Below, piece after piece: positions 35,305 through 42,731 of a stretch of DNA of 64,000 bases. How positions within the stretch are numbered: the stretch's first letter is position 1; every line of letters begins with the position of its first letter. The notes under the pieces were generated by a model. The model worked only from the letters and a program-made list of their open reading frames with translations, searched no databases and was not told the DNA's origin. The position numbers were made by a program, and so were the translations under genes. Source of the DNA: Novosphingobium resinovorum (GTDB taxonomy: Bacteria; Pseudomonadota; Alphaproteobacteria; Sphingomonadales; Sphingomonadaceae); NCBI RefSeq assembly GCF_001742225.1, contig NZ_CP017076.1:62001-126000 (forward strand). Direction: 5' to 3'.

Positions 35305-35790
35305 TCAGCTCCATTCCGGCTCGCCGAGGTTCTCCCAGAGCTGGATCATGTTGCCGTCCTGGTCGTAGAACAGGAACGAGCGGCCCATCGACGCGCACTG
35401 CCACACGTAGTCCGTCTGCGTGCGGTAGCCGGCGGCCCTGACTTTTTCGAACCAGCCGTCGATGTCTGTCACCAGCAGGCCGAGTTCGTGAATGCCGGTA
35501 TGGCCATAGCGCAAGTTCTCCTCGGGCGTCTTGGTGATCGCGGGGTTCAGGCATTCCTGTAGCTCGATGAAGGCGCCGTCCTTCGAACTGAGCAGGGCCA
35601 TACGCGAACGCGCGCCCTTGATCTTGAAGATGTCGTCCAGCAGCGCCGGATACATGAAGGTGTTCGGCCCCGGCTCGGCCCCGTCGGGGATCACGGTCTC
35701 GACGCCCAGTTCGAAGCCCATGACGTCGCGCCAGAGGCGGATGGCGTCTTCCAGATTGGTCACCATCAGCGCCATGTGATGAAACTTCAT
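35305..35790 (-). CDS. VOC-superfamily protein (glyoxalase/extradiol fold), unusual third ligand
   Basis: 161 residues from the ATG complementary to 35788-35790, with GGGAGAG upstream. Two beta-alpha-beta-beta-beta modules start at 'KFHHMALMVTNLEDAIRLWR' and 'GIHELGLLVTDIDGWF'. The usual metal ligands are His, His and Glu; here the first His (HHM) and the second (GIHELG) are present. The GN-x-IEL Glu position reads 'DGNMIQLWE', i.e. Gln. It may bind metal differently or be an isomerase/resistance-type VOC rather than a dioxygenase. It is divergent from a SnoaL/VOC/EthD operon with a shared operator-like site. Confidence 0.8.
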   Translation of the reverse strand: MKFHHMALMVTNLEDAIRLWRDVMGFELGVETVIPDGAEPGPNTFMYPALLDDIFKIKGARSRMALLSSKDGAFIELQECLNPAITKTPEENLRYGHTGIHELGLLVTDIDGWFEKVRAAGYRTQTDYVWQCASMGRSFLFYDQDGNMIQLWENLGEPEWS

Positions 35791-35859
35791 GCCATTCTCT
35801 CCCGATCGGGCGGTCTGTGTGACACGCCTCCTTGTCATCCGCCTTGGGTTATGCTTTCC

Positions 35860-35873
35860 TGACCAAAAGATCA
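35860..35873. promoter_or_regulatory. Operator-like palindrome TGACC-AAAA-GATCA
   Basis: Between the divergent VOC (35790) and SnoaL-like (35905) genes, placed to control both. One mismatch to TGACC-N4-GGTCA. Confidence 0.55.
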
Positions 35874-35904
35874 ATATAAGACAGGTAAGGAAGAGGAGGA
35901 TTCG

Positions 35905-36309
35905 ATGGAGGATGCACAAGGGCTTGCCCGCCGGTTCGGCGAACTGCTGGCGCAACTGCGGTTCCCGGAGGCGTTCGAACTGCTCGCCGACGACGGCATC
36001 TACACCGTGATCGGTACGACGCCGGCATCGGGCGTCTATCACGGACCGAAGGACCTGATCGCGCGGCTGGTGCCGCTGCTGTCGGACTTCGTCGAGCCGC
36101 CGGCCGTCCGCTTCGAGGAGCCGATCGTGCAGGGCGACCGCGCCGTGCTGCTGGGCAGCGGACGCGGCGTGGGGCCGACCGGGCCTTACGATCAGCCCTA
36201 CTATGCCTTCGTGATGCGCGCGGCAGGCGGACGCCTCGTCGAAGTGATCGAGTTCATGGATACGATGATGCTCCAGTCGGCGGTCTTCGGCGAGCAAGCG
36301 GCGCACTGA
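35905..36309 (+). CDS. SnoaL-like / NTF2-fold protein 1
   Basis: 134 residues. Pattern of an N-terminal helix ('ARRFGELLAQLRFPEAFELL'), then the cone-shaped NTF2-fold strands with 'DDGIYTVIG', 'GDRAVLLGSGRGVGPTGPYD' and 'GRLVEVIEFMDTM'. It is closely similar to the protein at 39235 ('VEGVGPYGPYRQ', 'GRISEIVEYLDTV'). Family members are hydratases, isomerases, cyclases or small hydroxylase-like proteins. First gene of a plus-strand operon with a VOC protein, a second SnoaL-like protein and an EthD-like protein. Specific reaction unknown. Confidence 0.78.
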   Translation: MEDAQGLARRFGELLAQLRFPEAFELLADDGIYTVIGTTPASGVYHGPKDLIARLVPLLSDFVEPPAVRFEEPIVQGDRAVLLGSGRGVGPTGPYDQPYYAFVMRAAGGRLVEVIEFMDTMMLQSAVFGEQAAH

Positions 36310-36338
36310 CGCCCGATCCAGACACAAGGATAGCAACC

Positions 36339-36932
36339 ATGACACAGCAATCCACTGCCGCCACGGAGACTGCGGCGATCATTCCGCCCGTCCGGCTCGC
36401 CCATTTCGTGCTGCGCACATCGCGCTTTCGCGAGGTGATCGATTGGTACAAGACCGTACTCGGCGCCGAGGCTGCGTTCGAGAACGAAATCCTCGCATTC
36501 CTCTCCTATGACGAGGAGCACCACCGCGTCGCCGTTCTGAACATGCCGGATCTGGAGGAGCAGAAAGACGGCGTGGCGGGCTTCCACCATGCGGCTTTCA
36601 CCTACGACAGCCTGGGCGATCTCATGGCGACGTACAAGCGACTGCGCGATGTGGGCATCACGCCGGTCTTCCCGATCAATCACGGGCCGACGACTTCGAT
36701 GTACTATCAGGACCCCGATGGGAACCAGATCGAACTGCAAGTCGACAACTACGACAATATCGAGGACGCGACGGCGTTCTTCTATTCCCCCGCGTTTGCC
36801 GAGAACCCGATCGGCGTGGAGTTCGACCCCGAAGATCTGCTGCGCCGGGTCGAGGCGGGCGAGGATCAAGCCGTGCTCAAGCGGCGGCCGGATATCGGCC
36901 AGCGCGGGCTCGAAGCGGTGAAGCTGCGGTGA
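36339..36932 (+). CDS. VOC-family extradiol-dioxygenase-like protein
   Basis: 197 residues. Metal ligands expected from the family are visible: His in 'LAHFVLRTSRF', His in 'GFHHAAFTYDS' and Glu in 'DPDGNQIELQVDNY'. The C-terminal extension ('PIGVEFDPEDLLRRVEAGED') resembles small bicupin-free extradiol enzymes annotated as biphenyl-2,3-diol dioxygenase-like. Ring cleavage of a catechol would fit with the FAH and BKACE enzymes of the block. It is 29 bp after the SnoaL-like gene and overlaps a possible GTG start of the next. Confidence 0.82.
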   Translation: MTQQSTAATETAAIIPPVRLAHFVLRTSRFREVIDWYKTVLGAEAAFENEILAFLSYDEEHHRVAVLNMPDLEEQKDGVAGFHHAAFTYDSLGDLMATYKRLRDVGITPVFPINHGPTTSMYYQDPDGNQIELQVDNYDNIEDATAFFYSPAFAENPIGVEFDPEDLLRRVEAGEDQAVLKRRPDIGQRGLEAVKLR

Positions 36933-36943
36933 CGGAGGCGGCA

Positions 36944-37369
36944 ATGACGAAGCTCACCATCGAGGATCGGCTCGACCTTGCGGAATTGGCCCTGCGCGGC
37001 TTCTGGCTCATCGACCAGGGGCGTGCGGGCGAGGCGGCGGCGCTGTTCGCCGAGGATGCGAACCTGACCTTCGGGCCCGGCTCGCCTCGGCCCGGCACGA
37101 TCAGCGGCGCTGCGATTGCGGCGGCGATGGCCGCCCGGCAGGCCGAGGCGCACGTCACCTCGCGTCATGTCCTGTCCAACACGCTGATTTCGGCGCTGGG
37201 CGACGGGCGGGCGGAAGTGCGTTCGCTGCTGACGCTGTTCCGCTCGCCTGATGCGGACCTTTCGCCGGTGGTGCGTTCGGTGGCCGACGTGATCGACGTG
37301 TGCGTACAGGAAGGTGGCGTCTGGAAGATCGCGGATCGCAGCATCCTCCCGGTTTTCCAGCCGGGGTGA
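36944..37369 (+). CDS. SnoaL-like / NTF2-fold protein 2
   Basis: 141 residues from ATG 36944, which has a GGAGG at good spacing; a GTG at 36929 would overlap the upstream stop. NTF2-like pattern: 'LAELALRGFWLIDQGRAGEA', 'LFAEDANLTFGPGS', 'VRSLLTLFRSPD' and 'VWKIADRSILPVF'. The final W-K-I-x-x-R strand is typical of SnoaL/aromatic-dioxygenase-beta-like proteins. It differs clearly from the two close copies at 35905 and 39235. Function unknown; it sits between the extradiol-like and EthD-like genes. Confidence 0.75.
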   Translation: MTKLTIEDRLDLAELALRGFWLIDQGRAGEAAALFAEDANLTFGPGSPRPGTISGAAIAAAMAARQAEAHVTSRHVLSNTLISALGDGRAEVRSLLTLFRSPDADLSPVVRSVADVIDVCVQEGGVWKIADRSILPVFQPG

Positions 37370-37408
37370 CCGGCCCCCGTTCCCATAACGACAAGGCGGA
37401 GAGGGTAT

Positions 37409-38101
37409 TTGTCTCGTATCAAGATGTTCGGCGCGATTCCGCGCAAACCCGGCGTGACGGCGCAGTGGTTTCACGACCACTACCGGCACCCCCACGGAAC
37501 GATGGGCCGCACGATATCGACCATGCGCGCCTACACCCAGAGCCATCAGGTTCACTCGGACCTGCTGGACGCGCGCCAGACGCATTTCGAGGCGACGGCG
37601 GAAGTGTGGTTCGACTGCGTGCAGGACGCCATCGATTTTCCCGGCGAGCCCAACTACGTCGAATTGCTGATCCCCGACGAACCGCTGTTCGTCGACATGG
37701 ACAAGCTGCGGTTCGTCTTCGCCGAAGAGGAAGTGCTGCAGTCGGGGGCGGACTGGAACGAGGAGGGCGTCGAGACGGGCGACAGACTGTTCCGGCTGGA
37801 TCGCCGTCCGATCAGCATCAAGCTGCTGCAATACGTCATCAGCGAGGGCGCGACTGCCTGGGACGATGATGAAGACCTTGCGCTCGGACGACGGATCGAG
37901 GCGCTGCGCCATGTGCGGTGCCGCCCTTCGCCTGCCCTGCATCCCGAAGGCGCGTTCTGCGTCGGCATCCGCGAACTCTACTGGCCGACGCAGACGGCGA
38001 TGGAGGAGGGCGTCGCACGCGATCCGCAGGCCTGGGAGACACTGCTGCGCCGTCCGGCGGAGTCCATCGCCTACCTCGCCAGCGCCGAGCGCTTCATGTG
38101 A
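37409..38101 (+). CDS. EthD-domain protein (dimeric ferredoxin-like fold)
   Basis: 230 residues from a TTG at 37409 preceded by GGAGAGGG. Begins 'MSRIKMFGAIPRKPGVTAQW' followed by 'FHDHYRHPHGTMGRT', the EthD pattern (P..s...F..hy...H). A second, more divergent half follows ('ISIKLLQYVISEGATAWDDD'), so it may hold two EthD-like modules. EthD proteins act as monooxygenase helpers, cyclases or degradation enzymes for reactive intermediates. Last gene of its operon, convergent with the NmrA-like gene. Confidence 0.72.
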   Translation: MSRIKMFGAIPRKPGVTAQWFHDHYRHPHGTMGRTISTMRAYTQSHQVHSDLLDARQTHFEATAEVWFDCVQDAIDFPGEPNYVELLIPDEPLFVDMDKLRFVFAEEEVLQSGADWNEEGVETGDRLFRLDRRPISIKLLQYVISEGATAWDDDEDLALGRRIEALRHVRCRPSPALHPEGAFCVGIRELYWPTQTAMEEGVARDPQAWETLLRRPAESIAYLASAERFM

Positions 38102-38137
38102 CGAAGGGCGGGGTCGGTGTGCCGACCCCGCCTCCGC

Positions 38138-39004
38138 TCAGCCGCGCAAGGTCGGCGCGAGGTGCTTTTCGGCCCATGCGCGAAAGTCGATCGGCGAGCC
38201 GACCAGCGCCGTCAGCGCGCCAGTGTCGTTCTCCGCGGGCTTCGTGGCCAGCCAGGTATAGAGGTCCACGCCCTGCGGCCAGTGCTCCTCGATCGCGGCC
38301 ATCGGGACTTCGACGGCCGTCGCCGGTTTTCCCGCCAACTCACCGACGATCGCGGCCATCTGTGCGGTGCTGCCGACGTCGGCGACGAGATCGACCTCGC
38401 GCCCACGCCAATTGTCTGGCGACGCAAGCACCGCCGCCGCCGCGCGCCCGATGTCTTCGGCGCAGATCAGCGCGAGTTGCACGTCGGTCGGCAAGGCCAT
38501 TGCGATCGTAAGCGTGCCGTCGTTCTGCGTGATCGGGAAGTAGTTCAGGAAGTTGTCCATGAACCATGCCGGACGCAGCACCGTGGCATCGAGGTGGAGT
38601 TCGGCGATCCGTTCTTCCACGGCTCGTTTCGATCCCACGGACAGTACGCCCCGGCTGCCCGCCGCCTGTGCGGATTGATAGATGAAGTGCCCGGTGCCCA
38701 CTTCGCGTACCGTTTCCGCGACCATGATCCCCTGAACGGCCTGCCCGATGTCCCAGCGGTCCTGCAGGGATGCACCGGATAGATAGACCGCGTCCGCCCC
38801 TTCGATGGCCCGGCGCAGGGCCGAGCGGTCTTCCATGTCGGCGGTCACGGTTTCGGCGCCGAGCGCCCGCGCAGCCTTTGCCTTGTCGCCCGTTTCATCG
38901 CGGGTGACGGCACGGACCGTCCAGCCGTCCTGCAGCAGCGCGCGGACCACGCCGCCTCCTGCCGTTCCGGTTCCCCCGAAGACCGTTATCGTACGCGATG
39001 CCAT
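38138..39004 (-). CDS. NmrA-family NAD(P)-binding protein
   Basis: 288 residues from the ATG at 39004 ('MASRTITVFGGTGTAGGGVV'; an upstream ATG at 39079 would add 25 residues and overlap an operator-like site). The GGTGTAGG glycine motif is the dinucleotide-binding loop. 'AIEGADAVYLSGAS' and 'HFIYQSAQAAGSRG' follow the atypical-SDR/NmrA pattern without a classic Y-x-x-x-K. Relatives are either redox-sensing regulators or quinone/ene reductases. It is divergent from a SnoaL/flavoprotein/SDR operon with two operator-like palindromes between them. Confidence 0.8.
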   Translation of the reverse strand: MASRTITVFGGTGTAGGGVVRALLQDGWTVRAVTRDETGDKAKAARALGAETVTADMEDRSALRRAIEGADAVYLSGASLQDRWDIGQAVQGIMVAETVREVGTGHFIYQSAQAAGSRGVLSVGSKRAVEERIAELHLDATVLRPAWFMDNFLNYFPITQNDGTLTIAMALPTDVQLALICAEDIGRAAAAVLASPDNWRGREVDLVADVGSTAQMAAIVGELAGKPATAVEVPMAAIEEHWPQGVDLYTWLATKPAENDTGALTALVGSPIDFRAWAEKHLAPTLRG

Positions 39005-39072
39005 GCCTGCTCTCCCATCTGGCTGAGTTTGCGAAGGACTATGGCGGCGGCGCTTGGTGAGCGCAATTAAAT

Positions 39073-39086
39073 TGACCATATGAATT
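39073..39086. promoter_or_regulatory. Operator-like half palindrome TGACC-ATAT-GAATT
   Basis: Left half perfect, right half degenerate, 69 bp upstream of the NmrA-like gene. Paired with the better site at 39158. Confidence 0.4.
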
Positions 39087-39157
39087 CATAATTAGGCGGT
39101 GATTCATAAGAAAATTCCACTTTATCGCGATAAATCTCGTTTTCCGGACGTTTTAAT

Positions 39158-39171
39158 TGACATAACGGTCA
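39158..39171. promoter_or_regulatory. Operator-like palindrome TGACA-TAAC-GGTCA
   Basis: 64 bp upstream of the SnoaL-like gene at 39235. The TTGACA that begins it (39157-39162) could also be a -35 element, so binding would exclude RNA polymerase. Confidence 0.55.
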
Positions 39172-39234
39172 AATGTGGGAGTTTCACTCCGGGCGTCCCC
39201 GCAGCGACGGAGGACCACGCCGATAGGAGAGGAC

Positions 39235-39642
39235 ATGACCGACAGCAGGCAGATCGCGGGCGCTTTCTTCGACAAGTTGTGCAGCGGTGATTTCATGGGC
39301 GGTTTCGAATCGCTGGCCGAGGATGCGACCTGGACGATCATCGGCGACACACCCCTTTCCAAGCACTTTACCAGGGATCGCCTGCTGACGGAGATGATCC
39401 CTATGCTCTCCACCTTCCGCGAACCCGCACGCATGGCGGTGAGCGAGATCATCGCCGAGGGAGACCGCGCCGTCGTGATCGCCAGCGTCGAGGGTGTCGG
39501 ACCTTACGGCCCATACCGGCAGAATCCTTACTGCTTCATCCTGCGCACCCGCGACGGCCGCATCAGCGAAATCGTCGAGTATCTCGATACGGTTGCCGTG
39601 GAGACGGCCCTCGTCGGTCGCAAGCTGGTGGATGCGCGATGA
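39235..39642 (+). CDS. SnoaL-like / NTF2-fold protein 3
   Basis: 135 residues from ATG 39235 (GGAGAGGAC upstream). A close relative of the protein at 35905: 'FESLAEDATWTIIGDTPLSK', 'VIASVEGVGPYGPYRQNPYC' and 'GRISEIVEYLDTVAVETAL'. The stop overlaps the KstD-like flavoprotein start (ATGA), so the two are co-translated. A role as ketosteroid-isomerase-like partner of the flavoprotein is possible because KSI shares this fold, but the KSI catalytic residues cannot be confirmed by eye. Confidence 0.78.
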   Translation: MTDSRQIAGAFFDKLCSGDFMGGFESLAEDATWTIIGDTPLSKHFTRDRLLTEMIPMLSTFREPARMAVSEIIAEGDRAVVIASVEGVGPYGPYRQNPYCFILRTRDGRISEIVEYLDTVAVETALVGRKLVDAR

Positions 39643-41354
39643 GCGGGGCGAGCGTGATTGCACTTCCCGAAACGGCGGACATGGTGGTGATCGGCTCGGG
39701 CGCCGCGGGCATGACGGCGGCGACCGTCGGCGCGCTGAACGGGCTGGACGTGGTGCTCCTTGAAGCGGCCGATGTCTTCGGCGGGACCACCGCCTTTTCC
39801 GGCGGAGGCGTGTGGATTCCTGCGAACCACCACCAGCCGGCGCTCGGTATCGCGGACGACCGGGCCTCGGCACGCACGTATCTCGAGGCGGTGCTGGGCA
39901 ACTTCTTCAACGCCGCCAAGATCGACACTTATCTCGACAAGTCGGGCGAGATGCTGGCCTTCATGGAACGCCGGACCACGGTACGGCTGACGCCCAGCGA
40001 CATTCCCGATTATGCCCCTTCTGCGGCAGGCTGGAATCAGGGGCGCTGCCTGCTCACGGCTGATTTCGACGGCAATGCGCTGGGCACGGATTTCGAGCGC
40101 GTGCGTCCGCCGATCCGCGAGATGGGGTTGTTCGACTCGATGCAGGTCAGCCCCGCGCAGGCGGTGGCGATGCAGGGGTGGAACCGGTCGCTTTCGGCCT
40201 TTCGCCTGACTGCCTCGCGCATGGCGGGCTACGCTTTCGACCGGCTGCGGGGACGGCGCGGAAGGCACATGGCCAACGGCAATGCGCTGGCGGGGCGCCT
40301 GTTCAAGTCCGCGCGCGATGCGGGGGTACACCTGATCGAGAAAGCCCGCGCCTGCGATCTCGTGTTCGACGGCGGCCGGGTGACCGGCGTGGTGTTCGAG
40401 CATGGCGGCGGGCGGCATACGGTCAAGACGCGGCAAGGCGTCGTCCTTGCATCCGGTGGCTTCGGGCAGGACGAGGCGATGCGGCAGAAGTGGTTGCACC
40501 AGTCGGCGGCCGGCTGGTCGCTCCAGCCCGAAGGCAGCCGGGGCGACGGCATCCGCATGGCCGAGAAGCTGGGCGGGCGGCTGAACCCGGACAATGCGGC
40601 GAACGGCATCTGGGTGCCGGCTTCGCGCTATCAGCGCGAAGATGGCAGTGTGGGCCTTTTCCCCTCGCTGTTCTTCGATCGCCACTGCCCGGGACAGATC
40701 ATGGTCGATGCGCGCGACGGCAAGCGCTTCGTCGACGAGAGTTTCCACTACCAGAACTTCGGCGAAGTCTCGCTGGAGAGGGGCGTGACGCGCATCTGGC
40801 AGATCGCCGATGCCGAGGCGGTAGCGCGCTATGGTCTGGGTGCGATCAAGCCCGCGCCGTTCCGCCCGGACAAGTGGGTCGCCTCCGGCTATGCCCGCAA
40901 GGCGGCGAGCATTTCCGAACTCGGGCGCGAGCTTGGGCTCGATCCGCTGGCGCTGTCGGATACCGTGGAACGCTTCAACCGGCATGCGGCGGACGGGCGG
41001 GATCCCGACTTCGGACGCGGCACCAATGCCTATGACACGTACATGGGCGATGCGGGACATGGGCCCAACCCGTCGCTGCGGCCTCTGACCAAGGCGCCGT
41101 TCTACGCGATCGAGGTGCGCCCCAGCGATCTGGGTTCGATACAGGGCCTCGATACCGACGAGCATGCGCGCGTGCTTGGCGCCGATGGAGCGCCGATCGC
41201 GGGACTCTATGCGGCGGGTCTGGACAACAACTCGATCATGCGCGGCAAGTACCCCGGCGGCGGGGCCAGCTTGGGGCCGGCGATGACGTTCGGCTACATC
41301 GCGGCGCTCGACATTGCCGCCCGTGCCGCAGGCAAAGGACGCGACCATGTTTGA
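39639..41354 (+). CDS. FAD-dependent dehydrogenase, 3-ketosteroid-delta1-dehydrogenase/fumarate-reductase type
   Basis: 571 residues. FAD Rossmann motif 'MVVIGSGAAGMTAATVGALN' near the N-terminus (residues 9-28), 'FGGTTAFSGGGVWIPAN' (46-62), and a C-terminal 'LYAAGLDNNSIMRGKYPGGG' with 'GPAMTFGYIAA'. The last block is typical of KstD-like delta1-dehydrogenases (G..YPG.G...GP..TFGY.AA). It abstracts hydrogens next to a ring ketone to give an enone. Placed between a KSI-fold protein and an SDR it suggests cyclic ketone processing. The exact substrate is unknown; a steroid is possible but not shown. Confidence 0.85.
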   Translation: MSGASVIALPETADMVVIGSGAAGMTAATVGALNGLDVVLLEAADVFGGTTAFSGGGVWIPANHHQPALGIADDRASARTYLEAVLGNFFNAAKIDTYLDKSGEMLAFMERRTTVRLTPSDIPDYAPSAAGWNQGRCLLTADFDGNALGTDFERVRPPIREMGLFDSMQVSPAQAVAMQGWNRSLSAFRLTASRMAGYAFDRLRGRRGRHMANGNALAGRLFKSARDAGVHLIEKARACDLVFDGGRVTGVVFEHGGGRHTVKTRQGVVLASGGFGQDEAMRQKWLHQSAAGWSLQPEGSRGDGIRMAEKLGGRLNPDNAANGIWVPASRYQREDGSVGLFPSLFFDRHCPGQIMVDARDGKRFVDESFHYQNFGEVSLERGVTRIWQIADAEAVARYGLGAIKPAPFRPDKWVASGYARKAASISELGRELGLDPLALSDTVERFNRHAADGRDPDFGRGTNAYDTYMGDAGHGPNPSLRPLTKAPFYAIEVRPSDLGSIQGLDTDEHARVLGADGAPIAGLYAAGLDNNSIMRGKYPGGGASLGPAMTFGYIAALDIAARAAGKGRDHV

Positions 41355-42102
41355 CCTCACCGGAAAATCGATCGTCATCACCGGCGCTGCTTCAGGCATC
41401 GGCGCCGCCACGGCGCAGCGCCTGCGCAAGGCCGGCGCGCAAGTGCTGATCGGCGATATCACCGATTGCGCAGAAAGCGCGGCGCAGTGGGGCTGCACGT
41501 TCCGCCATACCGACGTATCGGACGCGGACCAGTTCGCCGCTCTGCTGGACGAGGCGATGGAGCGCCACGGAAGGCTCGACGTGCTGGTCAACAACGCCGC
41601 CTCGGCCGGTGTTCACGACATGGCCGAAGCCGATGCGGAGCGCGCCGCGCGCTATTACCGGATCAATGCGCTCAGCGTGCTCGTCGGCATGCGCGAGGCG
41701 GCGCGGCGGATGGAGCGGGGCGGCGCGATCGTCAACGTCGCCTCGCTGTCCGGCGCGCGGGGAACCCCGGGTTGGGGCGAGTACGGGATGAGCAAGGCGG
41801 CGATCATCTCCGCCACGCAGACCGCTGCGCTGGAGTTCGGGCCGCTGGGCATCCGGGTCAACGCGGTCAGCCCCGGCGGTGTCGCCACGCCGCTGTCCAT
41901 CGCCATCAACGGTGATGCACTCAGCCGGGCGCTGGAAGTGCTGGCGCCGCTGGGCCGCGAAGGGCAGCCGGAGGATATCGCCGCCGCCGTGCATTTTCTC
42001 GCCAGCGACGATGCCGGCTATGTCACCGGGCAGAACTGGTTCGTCGATGGCGGCTGGAGCGTCGGCACCACCGTGCAGACGCTCGGCCGGATACTGGCTT
42101 GA
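41347..42102 (+). CDS. Short-chain dehydrogenase/reductase (SDR)
   Basis: 251 residues from ATG 41347, overlapping the flavoprotein end by 8 bp. 'TGAASGIGAA', 'VNNAAS', catalytic Ser in 'NVASLSGARGTPG' and Y-x-x-x-K in 'YGMSKAAI'. 'GDITD' after the second strand suggests NAD. Last gene of the SnoaL/KstD-like/SDR operon; followed by the third 79-bp repeat. It probably oxidises a cyclic alcohol to the ketone acted on by the flavoprotein. Confidence 0.88.
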   Translation: MFDLTGKSIVITGAASGIGAATAQRLRKAGAQVLIGDITDCAESAAQWGCTFRHTDVSDADQFAALLDEAMERHGRLDVLVNNAASAGVHDMAEADAERAARYYRINALSVLVGMREAARRMERGGAIVNVASLSGARGTPGWGEYGMSKAAIISATQTAALEFGPLGIRVNAVSPGGVATPLSIAINGDALSRALEVLAPLGREGQPEDIAAAVHFLASDDAGYVTGQNWFVDGGWSVGTTVQTLGRILA

Positions 42103-42122
42103 GGTCATGACTTCTTATTGAA

Positions 42123-42201
42123 TCGTCATTGCGAGAATAGCGAAGCAATCCAGGGCAGTACGAAACCGCCCTGGATTGCTTCGCCATGCTCGCAATGACG
42201 A
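42123..42201. repeat. 79-bp palindromic intergenic repeat, copy 3
   Basis: Arms TCGTCATTGCGAGAATAGCG… and …CGCAATGACGA. It lies between the convergent ends of the SDR (42102) and the kinase partner (42231), where it could act as a bidirectional terminator. Confidence 0.85.
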
Positions 42202-42230
42202 AGGGTGGTTTAACCCAATGTCATCGTGCT

Positions 42231-42731
42231 CTACGCCTCCAGCATCGTCTCGATCGGGCGGACCTTGTCGGGCGCGGATTCGAAGCCCGAGCCGATGAAC
42301 CACGCACGCTGGCGTTCGATCGGCAGGGCGCTCGCGTCGATCACCACCCTGCGGGCCTGATCCGCGAGATCGGGGCCGAGGGTTTCGATGAGCGCGCAGG
42401 TGCTGTCCATCAGGGCGCTGCGGGCGGCTTCGATCTCGTGGTTTTCCCGTGACGGATCGGCAAGCGCCGCTTCCAGTGCCTGCCGGGGAGCCGACAGGGC
42501 CTGACTGGACGTAAGGGCGCCCAGCTTTCCGGCGAGGTCCAGCGCATCGCTCGACAGCGCGCGGATGAAACGGCGCGTCATCGGCAACTGGCTGCGTAGC
42601 ACGCCGAGCGTGGCGAGCGACAAGTGCAACTGCTCCTGCGCCACCTTCTCGTCCGCCCGGATCGCAGGGCCGACGGCTTCGCGCAGCGCCTTGATGACGA
42701 CCTGCAACTGGAGATCGGAATCGGGGACCAT
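42231..42731 (-). CDS. Small helical partner of the phosphotransferase, copy 2
   Basis: 166 residues, ATG overlapping the kinase stop by one base (TGATG). A paralogue of the protein at 20719 over the N-terminal two helices ('ALREAVGPAIRADEKVAQEQ', 'LHLSLATLGVLRSQLP') and the end ('ERQRAWFIGSGFES' against 'AQARLWALPFGFEL'). No catalytic residues are recognised. The repeated kinase-plus-partner arrangement is the best clue: a subunit or activator comparable in role to LvaB. Last gene of the long minus-strand operon starting at 46975. Confidence 0.6.
   Translation of the reverse strand: MVPDSDLQLQVVIKALREAVGPAIRADEKVAQEQLHLSLATLGVLRSQLPMTRRFIRALSSDALDLAGKLGALTSSQALSAPRQALEAALADPSRENHEIEAARSALMDSTCALIETLGPDLADQARRVVIDASALPIERQRAWFIGSGFESAPDKVRPIETMLEA

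Noticed and set aside
30707..42201. Three similar repeats considered as a CRISPR-like array
   Set aside because: Copies are 4-7 kb apart, palindromic over 79 bp and without spacers or cas genes.
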